DNA from: Liolophura sinensis
Lineage: Eukaryota > Mollusca > Polyplacophora > Chitonida > Chitonidae
Assembly (NCBI RefSeq): GCF_032854445.1
Contig: NC_088302.1
Location: 31,465,979 to 31,529,978 of the forward strand
Reading direction: 5' to 3'
DNA length: 64,000 nucleotides
Part shown: one piece after another, positions 11,330 through 23,302 of the stretch
Layout of the letters: each line of letters begins with the position of its first letter
Position numbering within the stretch: the stretch's first letter is position 1
Position numbers and translations under genes: made by a program
Notes under the pieces: model-generated
What the model saw: only the letters and a program-made list of their open reading frames with translations
Database searches by the model: none
Told to the model about the DNA's origin: nothing

Positions 11330-13060
11330 CTTAATCAGAAATGGAATGTTTATTAATATATTTGTTGGCCTCAGCGTAATCAGACTTGCAAAATGCTTTA
11401 TTCCGATTTCTTAAGGGTTACATGTAACAGTTTCCATTAGTGCTTAATTTGTGTTACAGTTACTGATCAGATTTAACTCGAGCAGTGCTTTTTCCGAATG
11501 GGTTCACTTTATCTTCAAATGATAGCTAAAATCAAATGTGTTTGTTCCCAGAAAGCAGTAGTCACGCGCAAAAATGTTTTTGTCCTCTGCACATTCACAA
11601 CTTACGGTCAAGTAGACTTTGTCCGTGTGAAGGTTATTGATGCAAGATGAACATGAAAAAAAAAACTGCCATCAGGAAAATGTAGTGCATTAGCCCTTCC
11701 AGCTCGCTGGCAATTTGCATCAGGATTTCTGAGAGACTGATTCAAAAGTTAGGCTGATACAAAAACTAGGCCGACACTTTAGATTTGTTATGATTATGTT
11801 AGCTGAGATGTTCTGCAAATCTTCTGTTCTCATTATCAACCCAAACCTTCAGATAGGATGTCGTATCATATATTGTATTTCGGATTTGATAAGAATGTGT
11901 TGGTAAGAATGCACCCATTTTCCCATATAATTATATAACCTTTATTTTAGTACTTCAGCGACAAATTTCATTTCGGTGAAAATTGGTCTATAGTTTCGTC
12001 CATGACTATGTGACTCATAATGTCAAGTTTTAGAAGTTCTACGAGGTATGAAGACAAGCTGCCGGAAAGCATAACTTTCAGTATGAATTGAAATATTTCA
12101 TATTCTTTATTTGCCTCTGAAAATGCCTTTCTTTATGTGCAGTTATGTGTATTCCAATTTGGGAAACATTTATTTTATCAGTCAACTGCTGCTGTTGCGC
12201 AAATCCTAAAGTACATGCCTTAGATGACGCTGATGCTAGAGTATGGGCAAACAACACTGCCACGCTGGTCATCCATGTTTTCAGTTTGTGGTGTGTTTAT
12301 AAAAGGAAACTTAACGGATCAAAATAAAGAAGAAAGGATGGAGCCCAATCTCGAGAACCTGCACAGACTGTTGGGGGATCGTACAAAGTTAGTCACTTTA
12401 CTGATAACCCTATTAGTAAGTATTTTATTACTGTGGAACGTAAGCATTGAAAAATTGTTAAGTACGACGTTAAACCTTAAGCACTTACTCACTCACTTAA
12501 GTATTGAAAGTAAACTTTATTGTTAGCACCTAATCCAAGTGATATGTAGCTTTGACTTCGTGTCCGTATGTAGTTTATACAGCTGAAACGCACATCACAA
12601 ATACCGGTTTTATACACGGATGTTAGATGGTCCATAGCATAAAAATATCCATTCCGTGTGGTCATCAACGCCCATAAAAATGCACAGTTCGTATTTTCAG
12701 CATTTCAGACAGTATTGGTCTCTAGCGATGCGGCGCTTTAACCATCTAAGTCAGCGAGAGCGTGTCATATAAGAAAACATGATGCCATATTCCACGCTCT
12801 TGCGTGTCGTAATTTGTGGTTTATTTTGTAAAATTCAAAACTGAGAAAGGTCTAACTTTATGATACCAATACATATATCCTCGCCGAGGATTCCAACCAG
12901 AAAAGAATACGTACTCAAAATTGCTAAAGCTTTCGATGAAAAGATACAGACAAAATGGGCTATCTCCATTGGTTATAGGTTTCATTCAAGCTTTGTAAGT
13001 TGCTAGATAGACGTAAATGGTTTCCTTCAAATCTATGCTTTTCGTGCCTCCCGTTTTAAA
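11330..13060. other. Gene-free stretch with a short SINE B tail
   Basis: The only recognisable item is the terminal module of SINE B at 12445-12505 (AATTGTTAAGTACGACGTTA then ACTTACTCACTCAC). Otherwise AT-rich with no supported exon. Confidence 0.5.
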
Positions 13061-13065
13061 CATGT

Positions 13066-13132
13066 CTTGCCACAATATGGCCGAAATATTGCTAATGTGC
13101 CGTTAAGCCATAATCATTCATTCATTCAAGTC
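13066..13132 (+). repeat. SINE-tail family C fragment (ATTC tail)
   Basis: TTGCCACAATATGGCCGAAA, TATTGCTAATGTGCCGTTAA, then ATAATCATTCATTCATTCA. Similar modules are at 25728-25790 and, in reverse, near 51230-51275. These look like 3' ends of a third SINE family with an ATTC-repeat tail. Confidence 0.65.
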
Positions 13133-14043
13133 TATGCAGGCGAATAAAAGACGAATCGTTGAAGTGCATACTTGACTACTTTAATCTTGTTAGTGTGTAG
13201 TTTAGTGAAATACTTCAAAGTTCGGAGCTTCAGAGGGATTAAAAACGCCGGTATATTTATCGATGGAAGGCTCAGCTATGCTCTAACAGGACTTTGTTGA
13301 TTTAAGGGCAAGAGACGCATTTCAGATCATTTGGCATCCAGGAATAGCATATTACTTCAAGTAAAAAAGATGCAAAAACAGATACATCTGGCAAAATCCC
13401 CGTATAGCCAAGACAAAACCGACAAAGGAAATCTTGTTTCTGCCTGTGCCCGTTACCCAATGTAAACGACCATGTGAATCTTCCAGTGTGCTCTCTAGGA
13501 ACATCTTCGGTCCCAGTTCGTGCACGTCTCAAAGGCGGTTCGAGTTACGTGTGTTTTCTGTGATTTTGACAGAAGCGAGGCAGCACAAGAAAATGTAAAC
13601 TTCCCTTGACGCGATCTTTATGAGACCGTAGCGTTATTAATAACGTGTAAGTCGATCAAAGAATATGAGAAGGCAATCTATATTCCCGCTGAGTTCCGAT
13701 GTTGACATTTTATTACCCAGTCTGTCCAAGCGACAGCCTTCTCCCTGAGTGTTTGCATCGCCCAAAGAGAGACCAATCCGCAAACACCATGGGATACTTA
13801 ATATACCACGTGGTCTGGCCATCAACATTGAGTAAACAACTCTCAAATCATCAATGTGCAATGTATATGAGCTATGAAAAACAGGATCAAATCGTCCACG
13901 TAAAAGAGCCGAAATAATGTTTGGTTGATTCCATACGGTATGCTCGAAAAACTTTCAAGAACATGTGGAACAAAGTTTGAGCTGAGTTTGAACATTTGAA
14001 AAAAAGTTCTGATGCCTAAATTTGAACATGTGAAGCCACAAAC

Positions 14044-14285
14044 GGACCAAAAACTACAAACCATTTGGAGGGCTTACGTCGAAAGCTAAATCTCATGGTG
14101 AAGAAAGCCCATCCGAACATTTTTGAGTTCATCCCCATTATCAAGACCGAACAAGCTGCAGATGAAGTGAAGATTTTGCAACTTGAAGGTGGGGCAGCTC
14201 CTCATCTTAAGGGACGCAAATATAGAAAACTGGATGGCAGATTCACAAATCTTAAAATGAAATTTGTGCAGCAACTATTGATGTA
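14044..14285 (+). pseudogene. MULE-type DNA transposase remnant (C-terminal part)
   Basis: One open frame reads GPKTTNHLEGLRRKLNLMV, then KKAHPNIFEFIPIIKTEQ and PHLKGRKYRKLDGRF. The TNNxVEGxH-like block followed by HPxIxxFIxxxKxEQ and a K.Y..L..R end is the pattern of MULE/Mutator-like transposase C-terminal regions found scattered in invertebrate genomes. The upstream catalytic region is not readable in frame (stops in 13930-14040), so this is a fragment, not a gene. No terminal inverted repeats were found near it. A polyadenylation-like AATAAAATAAAA follows at about 14420. Confidence 0.65.
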
Positions 14286-14875
14286 ATTCCATATGCTAAT
14301 TCGACATCACACTTTCTTGCTATATAAATGTGTATTCAATATGATCTGTTAAACATTACTGTATTATTCGTATATATTCGGTGATATTGTCTAAAACGTT
14401 TGCTTATTTTCAAAAAAAATAAAATAAAAATTTATTCAGCTTGTTTGAGTTTTGCACATAGCAGACATATATGACAAAGCAGATATGTCTATTAATCTCC
14501 AGCCATTGTAGACCTCCTCCCCCTACTCAGTAACCGCATGCCTCGATGATCGAAGTTAATCACACCAGCTTATAGCACATCGGGGGTCGTAGGCGTTAGT
14601 GGAATAAACTTACATCCTCCGAGTGGATTTTTTAAAGATTCTGCACAGAAATGTCGCTACAATATTTGCCCGGTTCTATAATTTTCCTTACATGCCTGTA
14701 TTCGTAAGCTACGTAACCCTTGCCTGTTTTACAGTCCTAAAGGTTTTCAGCATTCTCTCATGATATTTTTCTTCATGACATTATCAGGGTCTTATGGAAA
14801 TTAAATTTAAACCTCGGCAGTTATATCCTTAAAGTCAGCGGAGAATAATTTGACCAATTAGGTTGAATGTTCATT

Positions 14876-14912
14876 CATTTTTCGTTTTTTTTTTTTGTTT
14901 TTTTTTTTCAAT
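14876..14912. repeat. Poly-T tract
   Basis: Two T runs of 10 or more separated by a G inside an AT-rich stretch. It could be the tail of an old reverse-oriented retroposon, but no body was recognised. Confidence 0.6.
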
Positions 14913-15059
14913 TTTTAATTAGGATTCGGAGTAAACTCGGGTCGGGCTTTTGAGTCAAATAAAGTTAAGCACAGAACCTCACCTGGCATACGGTACGCCT
15001 TGACTTTAAAGTCAGTTGGAACCTAAATTAGGTTCACGACTTGGGGTATTTGGAGTGAG

Positions 15060-15342
15060 CAGGCCGTGGCCGAGTGGTTAAGGCTTTCTTTCCGTCGCTA
15101 GCACACACGAGCTATGGGTAAGATCGCGGGTTTGCTGACATCTTAGCGACAATAAGCATGGCAGTTTGAGTAGTTTAACGTTCAGTGAATACCATTTATC
15201 TTCCAACGTTATAAAGGTCCTTAGTAATTTGTCAAAGATCCCTGTGCACTCAGGTTTCCTCTCCCCGTAGATTTGACTGCTTTCGTATAAGAGGAAAATT
15301 CTTGTGTAATAAATAAATGAATAAATAAATCATAGTTATACA
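15060..15342 (+). repeat. tRNA-Leu/Ser-like SINE (another family), full length
   Basis: The head CCGTGGCCGAGTGGTTAAGG is a classic type-II tRNA A box, followed by a non-tRNA body and CTTTCGTATAAGAGGAAAAT, TCTTGTGTAATAAATAAATG and more AAATAAAT. The 3' module resembles the SINE A end, so the families may share a partner LINE. It is not a tRNA gene: the B box and acceptor stem do not close. Confidence 0.75.
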
Positions 15343-15360
15343 CATGCATGTAATTGTCGA

Positions 15361-15500
15361 AGAGCCTCCGTGGCGAGGGAGTTAGCACGCCAGCGCGGAG
15401 TAATGGCACAGAAGCCTCTCCCAAATGCGGTTGTTGTGAGTTCAAATCCAGCCCATGCTGGCTTCCTCTCTGGTCATACATGGGAAGGTGGGGCAGCAGT
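15361..15500 (+). repeat. SINE family A, 5' tRNA-like part only
   Basis: Shows the head best: AGAGCCTCCGTGGCGAGGG, GTTAGCACGCCAGCGC, B box TGTGAGTTCAAATCC, then GCTGGCTTCCTCTCTGGTCA and GGGAAGGT. The body stops there, so the 3' half is missing. With the reverse fragment at 46125-46174 this shows the intact head of the family. Confidence 0.85.
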
Positions 15501-15794
15501 ACAAATACAGTGTAATAGATATCTTTTACATATACAGCTAACAAAAATAACTCAAGCCCTGTGCCAAAAGAAATGTAGAACCTTATTACATAAAAGCACA
15601 ATACGAGCATCATTCGGACTTTTATTTGACACGTATAACAATGTTCAGTGTTTATTTGGAGGTTTGAAGTCGATAATTGATCACAACAATAACTTCCGCG
15701 TTAAACACAGACAATTAAGACATAAAGAGCTTTTAAGGGTGTAATATTTATTCTGATCAAATGTGATTATGTGCTTGTATATTTTTTAAAGTTG

Positions 15795-15885
15795 GTTGAT
15801 TTATTTGTTTATTTATTTGATTGCGGTTTATCGCCGCACTCAAAACTTTTTCACCTTTACGCGACGGCGGTCAGCTTCGTGAAGC
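15795..15885 (-). repeat. SINE family A, 3' end fragment
   Basis: TTATTTGATTGCGGTTTATC, GCCGCACTCAAAACTTTTTC and ACGCGACGGCGGTCAGC are the reverse of the family A end. Diverged and short. Confidence 0.75.
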
Positions 15886-15889
15886 CAAC

Positions 15890-17110
15890 ATGACTTAACT
15901 CAAGTGTACCTGCCAAACATTTGGGCTGAAATTGGATATGTAGTGATCAGTTGAAGGCTTGATACCCCATGAGACGAAGGCATTAGCATCGGATTGAAGG
16001 ATACAGTAATTTTATTAGGGACACAGGTATGGCCTGGGGCAACATGTCACTGCATGCGTGATGGGCCCTCATTTCTATATTATAACAATAACTTGAACTA
16101 ATTTCGTTAATGAACATTTGTCTCGGTGGGACGCAGTGATGAAGACAAAGTGACCAGTTTACATGTAGCTAACCGCCAGCCCGGTGTCGCGGTAATTTTC
16201 CTATATCAATAACGACTTTAACCCTGAGACCTGCTGGCTGTGTCTCGGAAATGGCTGTTAGAGCACCAAGCCAATGTGCGCAGCAATTCCCAGAGAATGC
16301 GCATTAGTGGGACAATCGATTTGCAATAATAGCTGAAATTAATCTGCGTTAAGTACAAAAATTATGGTTCTTTACTGAACTCCACAGGAACAGTAAAAGA
16401 CTGGGGTCAGTGAGTCCGGCAGATGTTTTGTTCCAAGCGTTTCTGTCTGAACAACCGGCCCTCACCACCCCCAACGACCCCACGGTTCCATAAAAACTCT
16501 TGTATTTATAGACAACAGCGTGCAGTAGTTTGTTCTGCTCTGGTTTTTAAAAATTTGTATTGATTGGAGGTGATTTACTTTAGTTACGAGAGTTAATGTC
16601 TGATAGTACAAGTGAGATCATATTAATTCTATACAAACGTTGAATACGAGACGAAGTTTCAACCCAGGTTTCAAGGTCAAAGTCGTCCATACAATCACCA
16701 TCACAAACTCAAAACTTATTCAAATTACCAATTTCTGATTGAAGAAGCTGTCAACAGCGTTCTGTGAATACGAAAAATAATGGTCCGTTGAGAGCAGTTC
16801 TAAATAGTACATCTGTAGATCACCACACTGAACAAGGTCCGTTATCCATAAAGTGCAACATGTCTTGCTGGGAAAGAGTAACCGTTCGAGAATTTTAATG
16901 CCTAACCAGTTTAAATATACAAACCATTTGCATATTTAACAAATTTCCTGCAAACCTGTATCACACTCTTATCAAAGTTTACGGCGAACCCACCATCTAC
17001 AAATTTCATTTACCTATATGTGTACAGCTTGGAATAAAACTCTTATATATTGAACGTTTCAGTTGAACGTTTCATACGCAGCCAAGACTTCTTGTTTTCT
17101 TATACAATGT
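15890..17110. other. Gene-free stretch
   Basis: No exon, tandem array or known SINE body recognised. Only short chance open frames. Confidence 0.5.
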
Positions 17111-17111
17111 T

Positions 17112-17345
17112 AAAGGCTTACAGTATAAAGAGAAAAACCAGAGCACTGAGGACAGTGTGATAGTTGGCAAGTGGTCACAAGTAACCGGTGAAATACTGCT
17201 ACAGCATAGAGAGTAAGGCCAGAGCAGTGACAGTGTGATAGTTGGCAATTCGTCACAAGTAACCGGTGAAGTACAGCGTCTTGTCTATTTACTTGTACAA
17301 CAGTTAGCTTCTTATGCTGTTCATGTAGATGCTTCAATAGTAGCA
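17112..17345 (-). repeat. Dispersed repeat D, two partial copies in tandem
   Basis: TATAAAGAGAAAAACCAGAG..AGGACAGTGTGATAGTTGGC is followed by a second AGAGAGTAAGGCCAGAGCAG..GTGATAGTTGGCAATTCGTC, each with GTCACAAGTAACCGGTGAA. The last copy continues into GTCTTGTCTATTTACTTG. The doubled front half is also seen at 41195-41370. Confidence 0.75.
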
Positions 17346-17349
17346 CATT

Positions 17350-20300
17350 ACACGTTCCTTAGCACCATGGCTTAAGCAGAATTAGGTAAAAAATATTGTA
17401 CTGATGTTAGTTGCAATGTAATTAAATGTCAATGGTCCAGAAACAGGTGTCAATTCCACAAAGACATTTCGTAAGTCAAAATTTCAACGTCGTCACAATG
17501 CATAGTTTTCGGTAATAGAAGCTGAAAGTTTGACACATTTGTCTTTGATAACATTGATGAGATAGTCAAAGTTTAAATTTACAGGGCTAAAAAATAAGGT
17601 CTAAAATCATATTTCAAATTTTGACTTAAGTCAAAGCGGGCTTTGTGGAATCGGCCCCAGATGTGTTCTATTAAACTATGTTCTCGCACAGACTCTCACC
17701 ACAAGCATTATTACCAAGCCGATAAACTCGTCTGGTAGATTTTCGAGACTAAACGGATGGTGTGACACATAGTATCTTTAACTGACCTTTGAATTTGCTC
17801 GAGGTAGTATATTATAATTTACTGCTTTGAATATGTATATGAAGGATATGGAAATATACAAACGTCGAGAACAAAATAATGGATTTCTATCTAGGGAACT
17901 TCTTTGTTGCACAAACCGTTTTCCCCCATTTGAGTTGCAAAATACATAATGCTTAGAAGGGAAGTCGTGGAGTTTTGCTATTGTGAGCGTTTGAACTAGA
18001 CAAGTCTAGAAATGAGATTTGCGATTTTCCATGTGAGAGGTTCACGGTGTATCTAGGCTTAGAGAGATCAGATGACGCGGACAAACTGGTGTTGACTCTT
18101 TGCCGAAGGCAATATATGAAGTGAGAAAAAGTTTCAGTTTTTGGACACGAACTCTGAATACAAGTGAAGTGTAGGTTTGTTCTCGCTAAGGCTTGGAAAG
18201 AACAAAGGCTTGGAAAGAACAAAGGCTTGGAAAGAACAAACCAGTCATTTAAATGTGATTACTTAAAATAGGTTTGATGACTCACTTTTAAGCCGATAAG
18301 TGTATCGTTATTCTAAGAGCTGTCAGCGACGAAAGCGTACATGGGCAATCTGCGATGTAGTATGTAAGCACAATCGGACATACAAAAGAAATGCTGCATC
18401 GTTCTGTCAGGGAACCGGTTATTAATTTAATTGCAGCTATAAATTCCTTTAGAGACGTACAGAGCATTTGAGATCCCTGCTGTGTGCTGCATGATGTGGC
18501 TCCATTGCTGGACCTTCTTGGGCGGATTCTGACAAAGCCAATGCGATATTTTCATCAATTAACATAGCGTACAAGTATAATCAGCATGAAGGCATTTTGG
18601 CCATGTTCCTTGGGTTTCTTTATGAAGGAATGACTCCTAGGACCGTCCATCATCACTTAAAATTCCCTTGTCAGTTCGCTGAAGATGATTGCAGAGGAAC
18701 AACCTGGTTAACCACAGCGTTTCTCGGCGTTCTGGACAGACGCGTGGCGCCTCCTGGTGGTTGAGGATAGCCTGTTACTGCGATGATCCAGTCGGCGTTT
18801 TGATTAGCCTCTCCAGCAATGGACGAGACGGGTCAGGCAGCCAGAATCATCCGTGACGCGCCCTGAATCTTATTTCATTGACACGCAATCGGCAGATTGG
18901 AAAAGAAAAGGTATAATTTTTTGCGCTCAGCGTCTACTTTTTTCGGTAAAAAGGCGGACTAAATCAACCTGTAACATTATTTTGGCGGACAGTGCGTCTT
19001 CGTGATCAAGTTACATCTGGGAACTGTGCCGTTGGCTTCATAAACTGTCAGTGGGAATTGAGTGTATACACTTGTCTTACGACACAATCAGTTCCGATAA
19101 TTCCTAACCAAGATCAAGGGGTTTTACCCGCTGCCACATCCGGGTAAATCCTCACTTCATCATTGTGTGTAGGGATTCGTGTAGTTGCGTTTAGTAATGG
19201 ACTAGAGCGTTGTGTTAGGTGGCGAGAATTTAAGCAAATATGACACATGAAACGTATGGCATTGGAAATCACATGAAGGATAGGATCCATCTGATCAGTT
19301 GATTGTATTTGTCCAGGAGAAAGCGTTTGGTAAAAGAAGTTACAAGCAAATGACTGGTGACAGTACGTCATTTGATAGCTGATTGCACAAAATATCCATG
19401 TATCATTTTTCACGGTGGAGTTCACATTGGTGTACTTTTACGGATAGAAAAATGTCCTTTGCTGGACGACTTAACGGAAATGCTAAATTTACCAGATTTG
19501 CACAACCATACTGGAAGAGTCGTAGGACATGTTTTTTTCTATTCAAACATTGTTCTGAACGACACATGTTCTGTGTAGCCACACACGCCAAACCTTTGAC
19601 TACATACCAATTTAATTGGGTGACTTACATATCAATCTACATGTAATCAGGTGAAAGAAAGAATGTGTCCCACAGAAAACCACATTAACTGAATAGGATG
19701 AAATATCCCAACATAATTTGCTGCTAAACCTGATATTTGCAAAGATCCTATTGTCATTAATTCGAACTTTTTAGGCTTTAATCTGCTGTTAGATAACATT
19801 TGTGCCAAATAGCTAAGGGAGATAACCGTGTAGAGCTGTTAAGACTAGCCCTAATCTTGGTTACCTGTCATGCACCGCTACAGCGAGTACACGTAAAGCA
19901 GAGATGACTTCTGTGCTAGATAAAAAAAACTGAAATCATTTTGTGCTGATATATAAACAAAGGCATGCAAATCGGTATTTTTCAATGGGATGACTGACTA
20001 TGCCGAAGAATGGAAGCCTCTTTACGTAACCTGCTGTGTAACGTGCTGCCTACGCACGCCCTGACTGATAAAAATGATGAGGTTTTTTTGTCTATTTTCA
20101 CCGCATCAGACTAACAAAAATTCTTAAGTTTAACAGGGGTTTCTTGCAGGCTCGGCCACGATTTCTTATCTTCTATTTGGAGTCTCACAGAGCGTGCTTA
20201 TTTTGGAAACAAACGGAAGCCGGGGAATGCACTTGGGCGGCTTTGACGAGCGTCTCAGACATAAACTGTCATAAAAGAACAGATTTCCTCGATTTGATGA

Positions 20301-21560
20301 AGTAAAAATTCAACAACCCATGTTCCACGGACTGGTGGTATGCCAGTCGATCAAGGTGACAGTTCTAGGTTACGTGATGTACAAAATCAGTTCATATAGA
20401 GTTACACTGTTCCTATTACGTTTTCATTGGTAGCGCTATGGTAGAGCTGGATGCGTTATAAAATTATTAAGATGCCTTTTGCTGGAGGCTACTTGTTAAG
20501 CCTTGTCAGTTAAGCCTTATACAGTTTACCACAAGCATGTGAAATATGATTGTGGTACATCAAGAGCAACAACAACAAAAGTCAAAACATGGACAATTAA
20601 ATTACGTGTGCTTTACGTGTCCGCTGGAATTAGATGAAGGGCATACTTTAGGTAATGACACTGCTTGTTAATCAAGTATTAACAGAATAAAGAAAATCTA
20701 CATCACTTCCTGCTCTGTCGCCCTGATCCCAATGACTTTAGCATTGTTTGCGATTTTTGTACAAAATCTGCAAGTGGTTGCAGGGAATGTAAAGAGAGCT
20801 TAAGGAGTGGCCCATGCGATGTTTAAGAAATATGTATCTCTGTAGTCTCGCAGTATGACAGGTAGTGAGTCGCTCGGGTCGAACCGGAAGTTGTCAGTCT
20901 ATAAGTATGGTTGTGATGGCTAGTTTTCTATTGGAACAGACACTGTCTTTAACCTCAGTGTTATGTGTACATGTAGTTCAGGTTAAAAAATCATAAGTTA
21001 AATGTACACCAATGCCTTAAATAGATGACTGATTAACGGCTTAGTACAAAAGGCAAAAAAACAAACCAAGATGATCGCCGTGCATTTAACAGGTTTATAT
21101 CACATTTTCATACACTTGGAACATGTACTCGGTGCAATGGACGGAAGGGCTGCTGCGCGCAGTGTTAACAAAGGGAAGTAACAACATGCCTGTCACCCAC
21201 TTGTTTGCTCAACACTAGAGTTATGTCCCTCTTATAAGCCGTTTGAAGCCAGTGTCAACGAATATCACGGCACCTATTATTTTGAACCACTTTTTCTCCC
21301 TTAATGACATAGTCTAAAGCCTTTAAGACGAATTATAACCAAACATATAATCTATCATATCTTAACATAATGTTCAATGTAGATTTTTCGGATGCCTTTA
21401 TGCATGCGAACGAGACTTAGAAGTTTTATACGAAAATCCTATTGACACAACGTTTATGGCACCTTTATAATAAGACACGTTGGGGTTTTTCTTCATGAGA
21501 AGACACGGTTACAAAACTAATATCTTAAAGATGCCATGCTTGTTTTTCGATTGTATAAAT
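17350..21560. other. Gene-free stretch, 4.2 kb
   Basis: The only tandem structure seen is at 18186-18240. Open frames at 19114-19646 overlap on both strands, have no splice-consistent neighbours and match no family I know. I see no supported gene. Confidence 0.5.
18186..18240. repeat. 17-bp tandem repeat, 3 copies
   Basis: The unit GGCTTGGAAAGAACAAA is repeated three times without change, suggesting recent slippage. Confidence 0.9.
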
Positions 21561-21561
21561 T

Positions 21562-21810
21562 GATGGCCTCGCTGGATTGCATGGTTCAGCTACAGGCTCT
21601 CTGCAACTGTCAGGCCTTTGAACAATGAGGTGACTGGTTCGAATTCAGTTCTTACTGCCGTTTTAAGTAGAAAGGTTGCAAAGGTCACTGGTTTACTCTT
21701 GCATGGCACTTCGTTTCTATCCACCCAAAAACCTGTTCGCCTATGTATAAATGAAAACTTGTTGAGTAAGGCGTTGAACAATAAACAACTTATTCGAATA
21801 AATTCAGTCG
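21562..21810 (+). repeat. tRNA-derived SINE-like element
   Basis: Contains a Pol III B-box match GACTGGTTCGAATTC at about 21630, a body with TTCTATCCACC and AAAACCTGTTCGCC, and an end TGTTGAGTAAGGCGTTGAAC followed by AATAAACAAC, the end module typical of invertebrate SINEs. There is one copy in the window, so family status is inferred. Confidence 0.55.
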
Positions 21811-21829
21811 CTGAGACACATGGATGAGC

Positions 21830-23302
21830 AGTTTGTTCAGCCCAGCCGTCAACACTCTTCAGTCTCTGCTATTCTCGGGGCCAAGGTAGAAATTTAGAGT
21901 TGGTAGGGCTCGCAGGGCTACGAAGGTTGGAGATCGCATATACGTACAGCCTACACTTTGAGCTAGCTAGGTTACGAACTGCGGGTAAGAATCTGTTCTT
22001 CTGGTGTGGGGTTGTTATTTACCATAGAACAGTGGTTTATTCCGGATTAATCAGTGAGCCCTGCTTCGCGTCCTCGTAATGGACATACACTGTAACGTGT
22101 CACGCTCACACGTGTCGGTGTAACATTATCATTAGTACATACTATAGTAGCCGATATACATTATCTTAAGACTAACATTCCATCTTGGAAGAAGCATGTA
22201 ACGTAAACATGAAGTATGTCACGGACACATGTAATGCTGTAACACATCCGGGCACACAGAACCCCATAGTCCTGTAACCGAAGTACAAGTGTGTAAAATA
22301 TAAATCACACATACTTGCCATGACATGTCTCACATGCATGTAACGATGTAGCATCATCCAGATATTAACCTACACACAACAAAATAATCAGACATTCTTT
22401 TGTCTGAGTGATGGTAGAATGTATTCCGGTGTTGCAGCAGATTATCCTGTTAAATAAACATCATAAATTCTATTAATTCAACACGAATATTGAATTAGAC
22501 TAACAAGATATTATGTTAAATATGGCCAAGTATAATGCTATATTAACAGAATACATTCTGACATCACTCAGAGAACCGATCTTCTGTTAAAATTAAAATT
22601 TTGGAGAGCATACAAACATATTCCGGGATCACACATAATAGCCCAGGAGGAGGAGGCTTGACTACGGTTGGGTGCTAGGGAGGCCAGATCACTAGATAGA
22701 AATGCGTCAATACGTGGATGTATCAGCTGGTTCTATACAGACAATCCGTTTTCACTCTTCCCACCCTCTTGAGGAAAAGGACAAACTGACACATCTTAAA
22801 GAACACACATTGCCATGGTAACCCAGAAACCACTGATCTGTCTGCAGCATGCACTAGTAAGAGGATAAGAGATTATCGTGCATGTGCTTTCTTAAAGGAT
22901 TATTTTATTCTAATATATTAAATAACAAAAAATATAAAATCACGTGGAAGTTTTAATTTGCCCTTGAACATGCAGACATTGCTATAAGTAAGCCACAGAT
23001 GGAAACATATGTCTTTGCGAGTTTGAACTGTTTAGGTTCTTATTAATCGATGTAACAGTCTGTTTATCGTCTAATTAGAAGATTTTATGCGGCCGATAAA
23101 AGTGGAGGAGAATCTTACGAAAAAGCCGCTTTGTTTACCTTGCTAGAAGCTGTGTTTGCTTACTTGTGACATGTCAATATCACTGGCGCTGCGTCTCAGA
23201 TCTGTTCGATAAGATGCCGGAATCTCCATTATATGTGGTGATTCGGAATTAGCACGTAAAGACGAAGATGGTCATTCGGAATTTTGTCTGCTGTTAGCCA
23301 AC
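21830..23302. other. Upstream flank of gene A, no other gene seen
   Basis: AT-rich, no repeats recognised. It must hold the promoter and any 5' exon of gene A, but I see no TATA box or CpG-rich block that I can defend. Confidence 0.5.

Noticed and set aside
15060-15145. Possible tRNA-Leu or tRNA-Ser gene
   Set aside because: Good A box, but no cloverleaf closes and the sequence continues into a SINE body with an A-rich tail.
19114-19646. Cluster of overlapping open frames on both strands
   Set aside because: Overlap on both strands, no recognisable domain and no exon-like boundaries with continuing frames.
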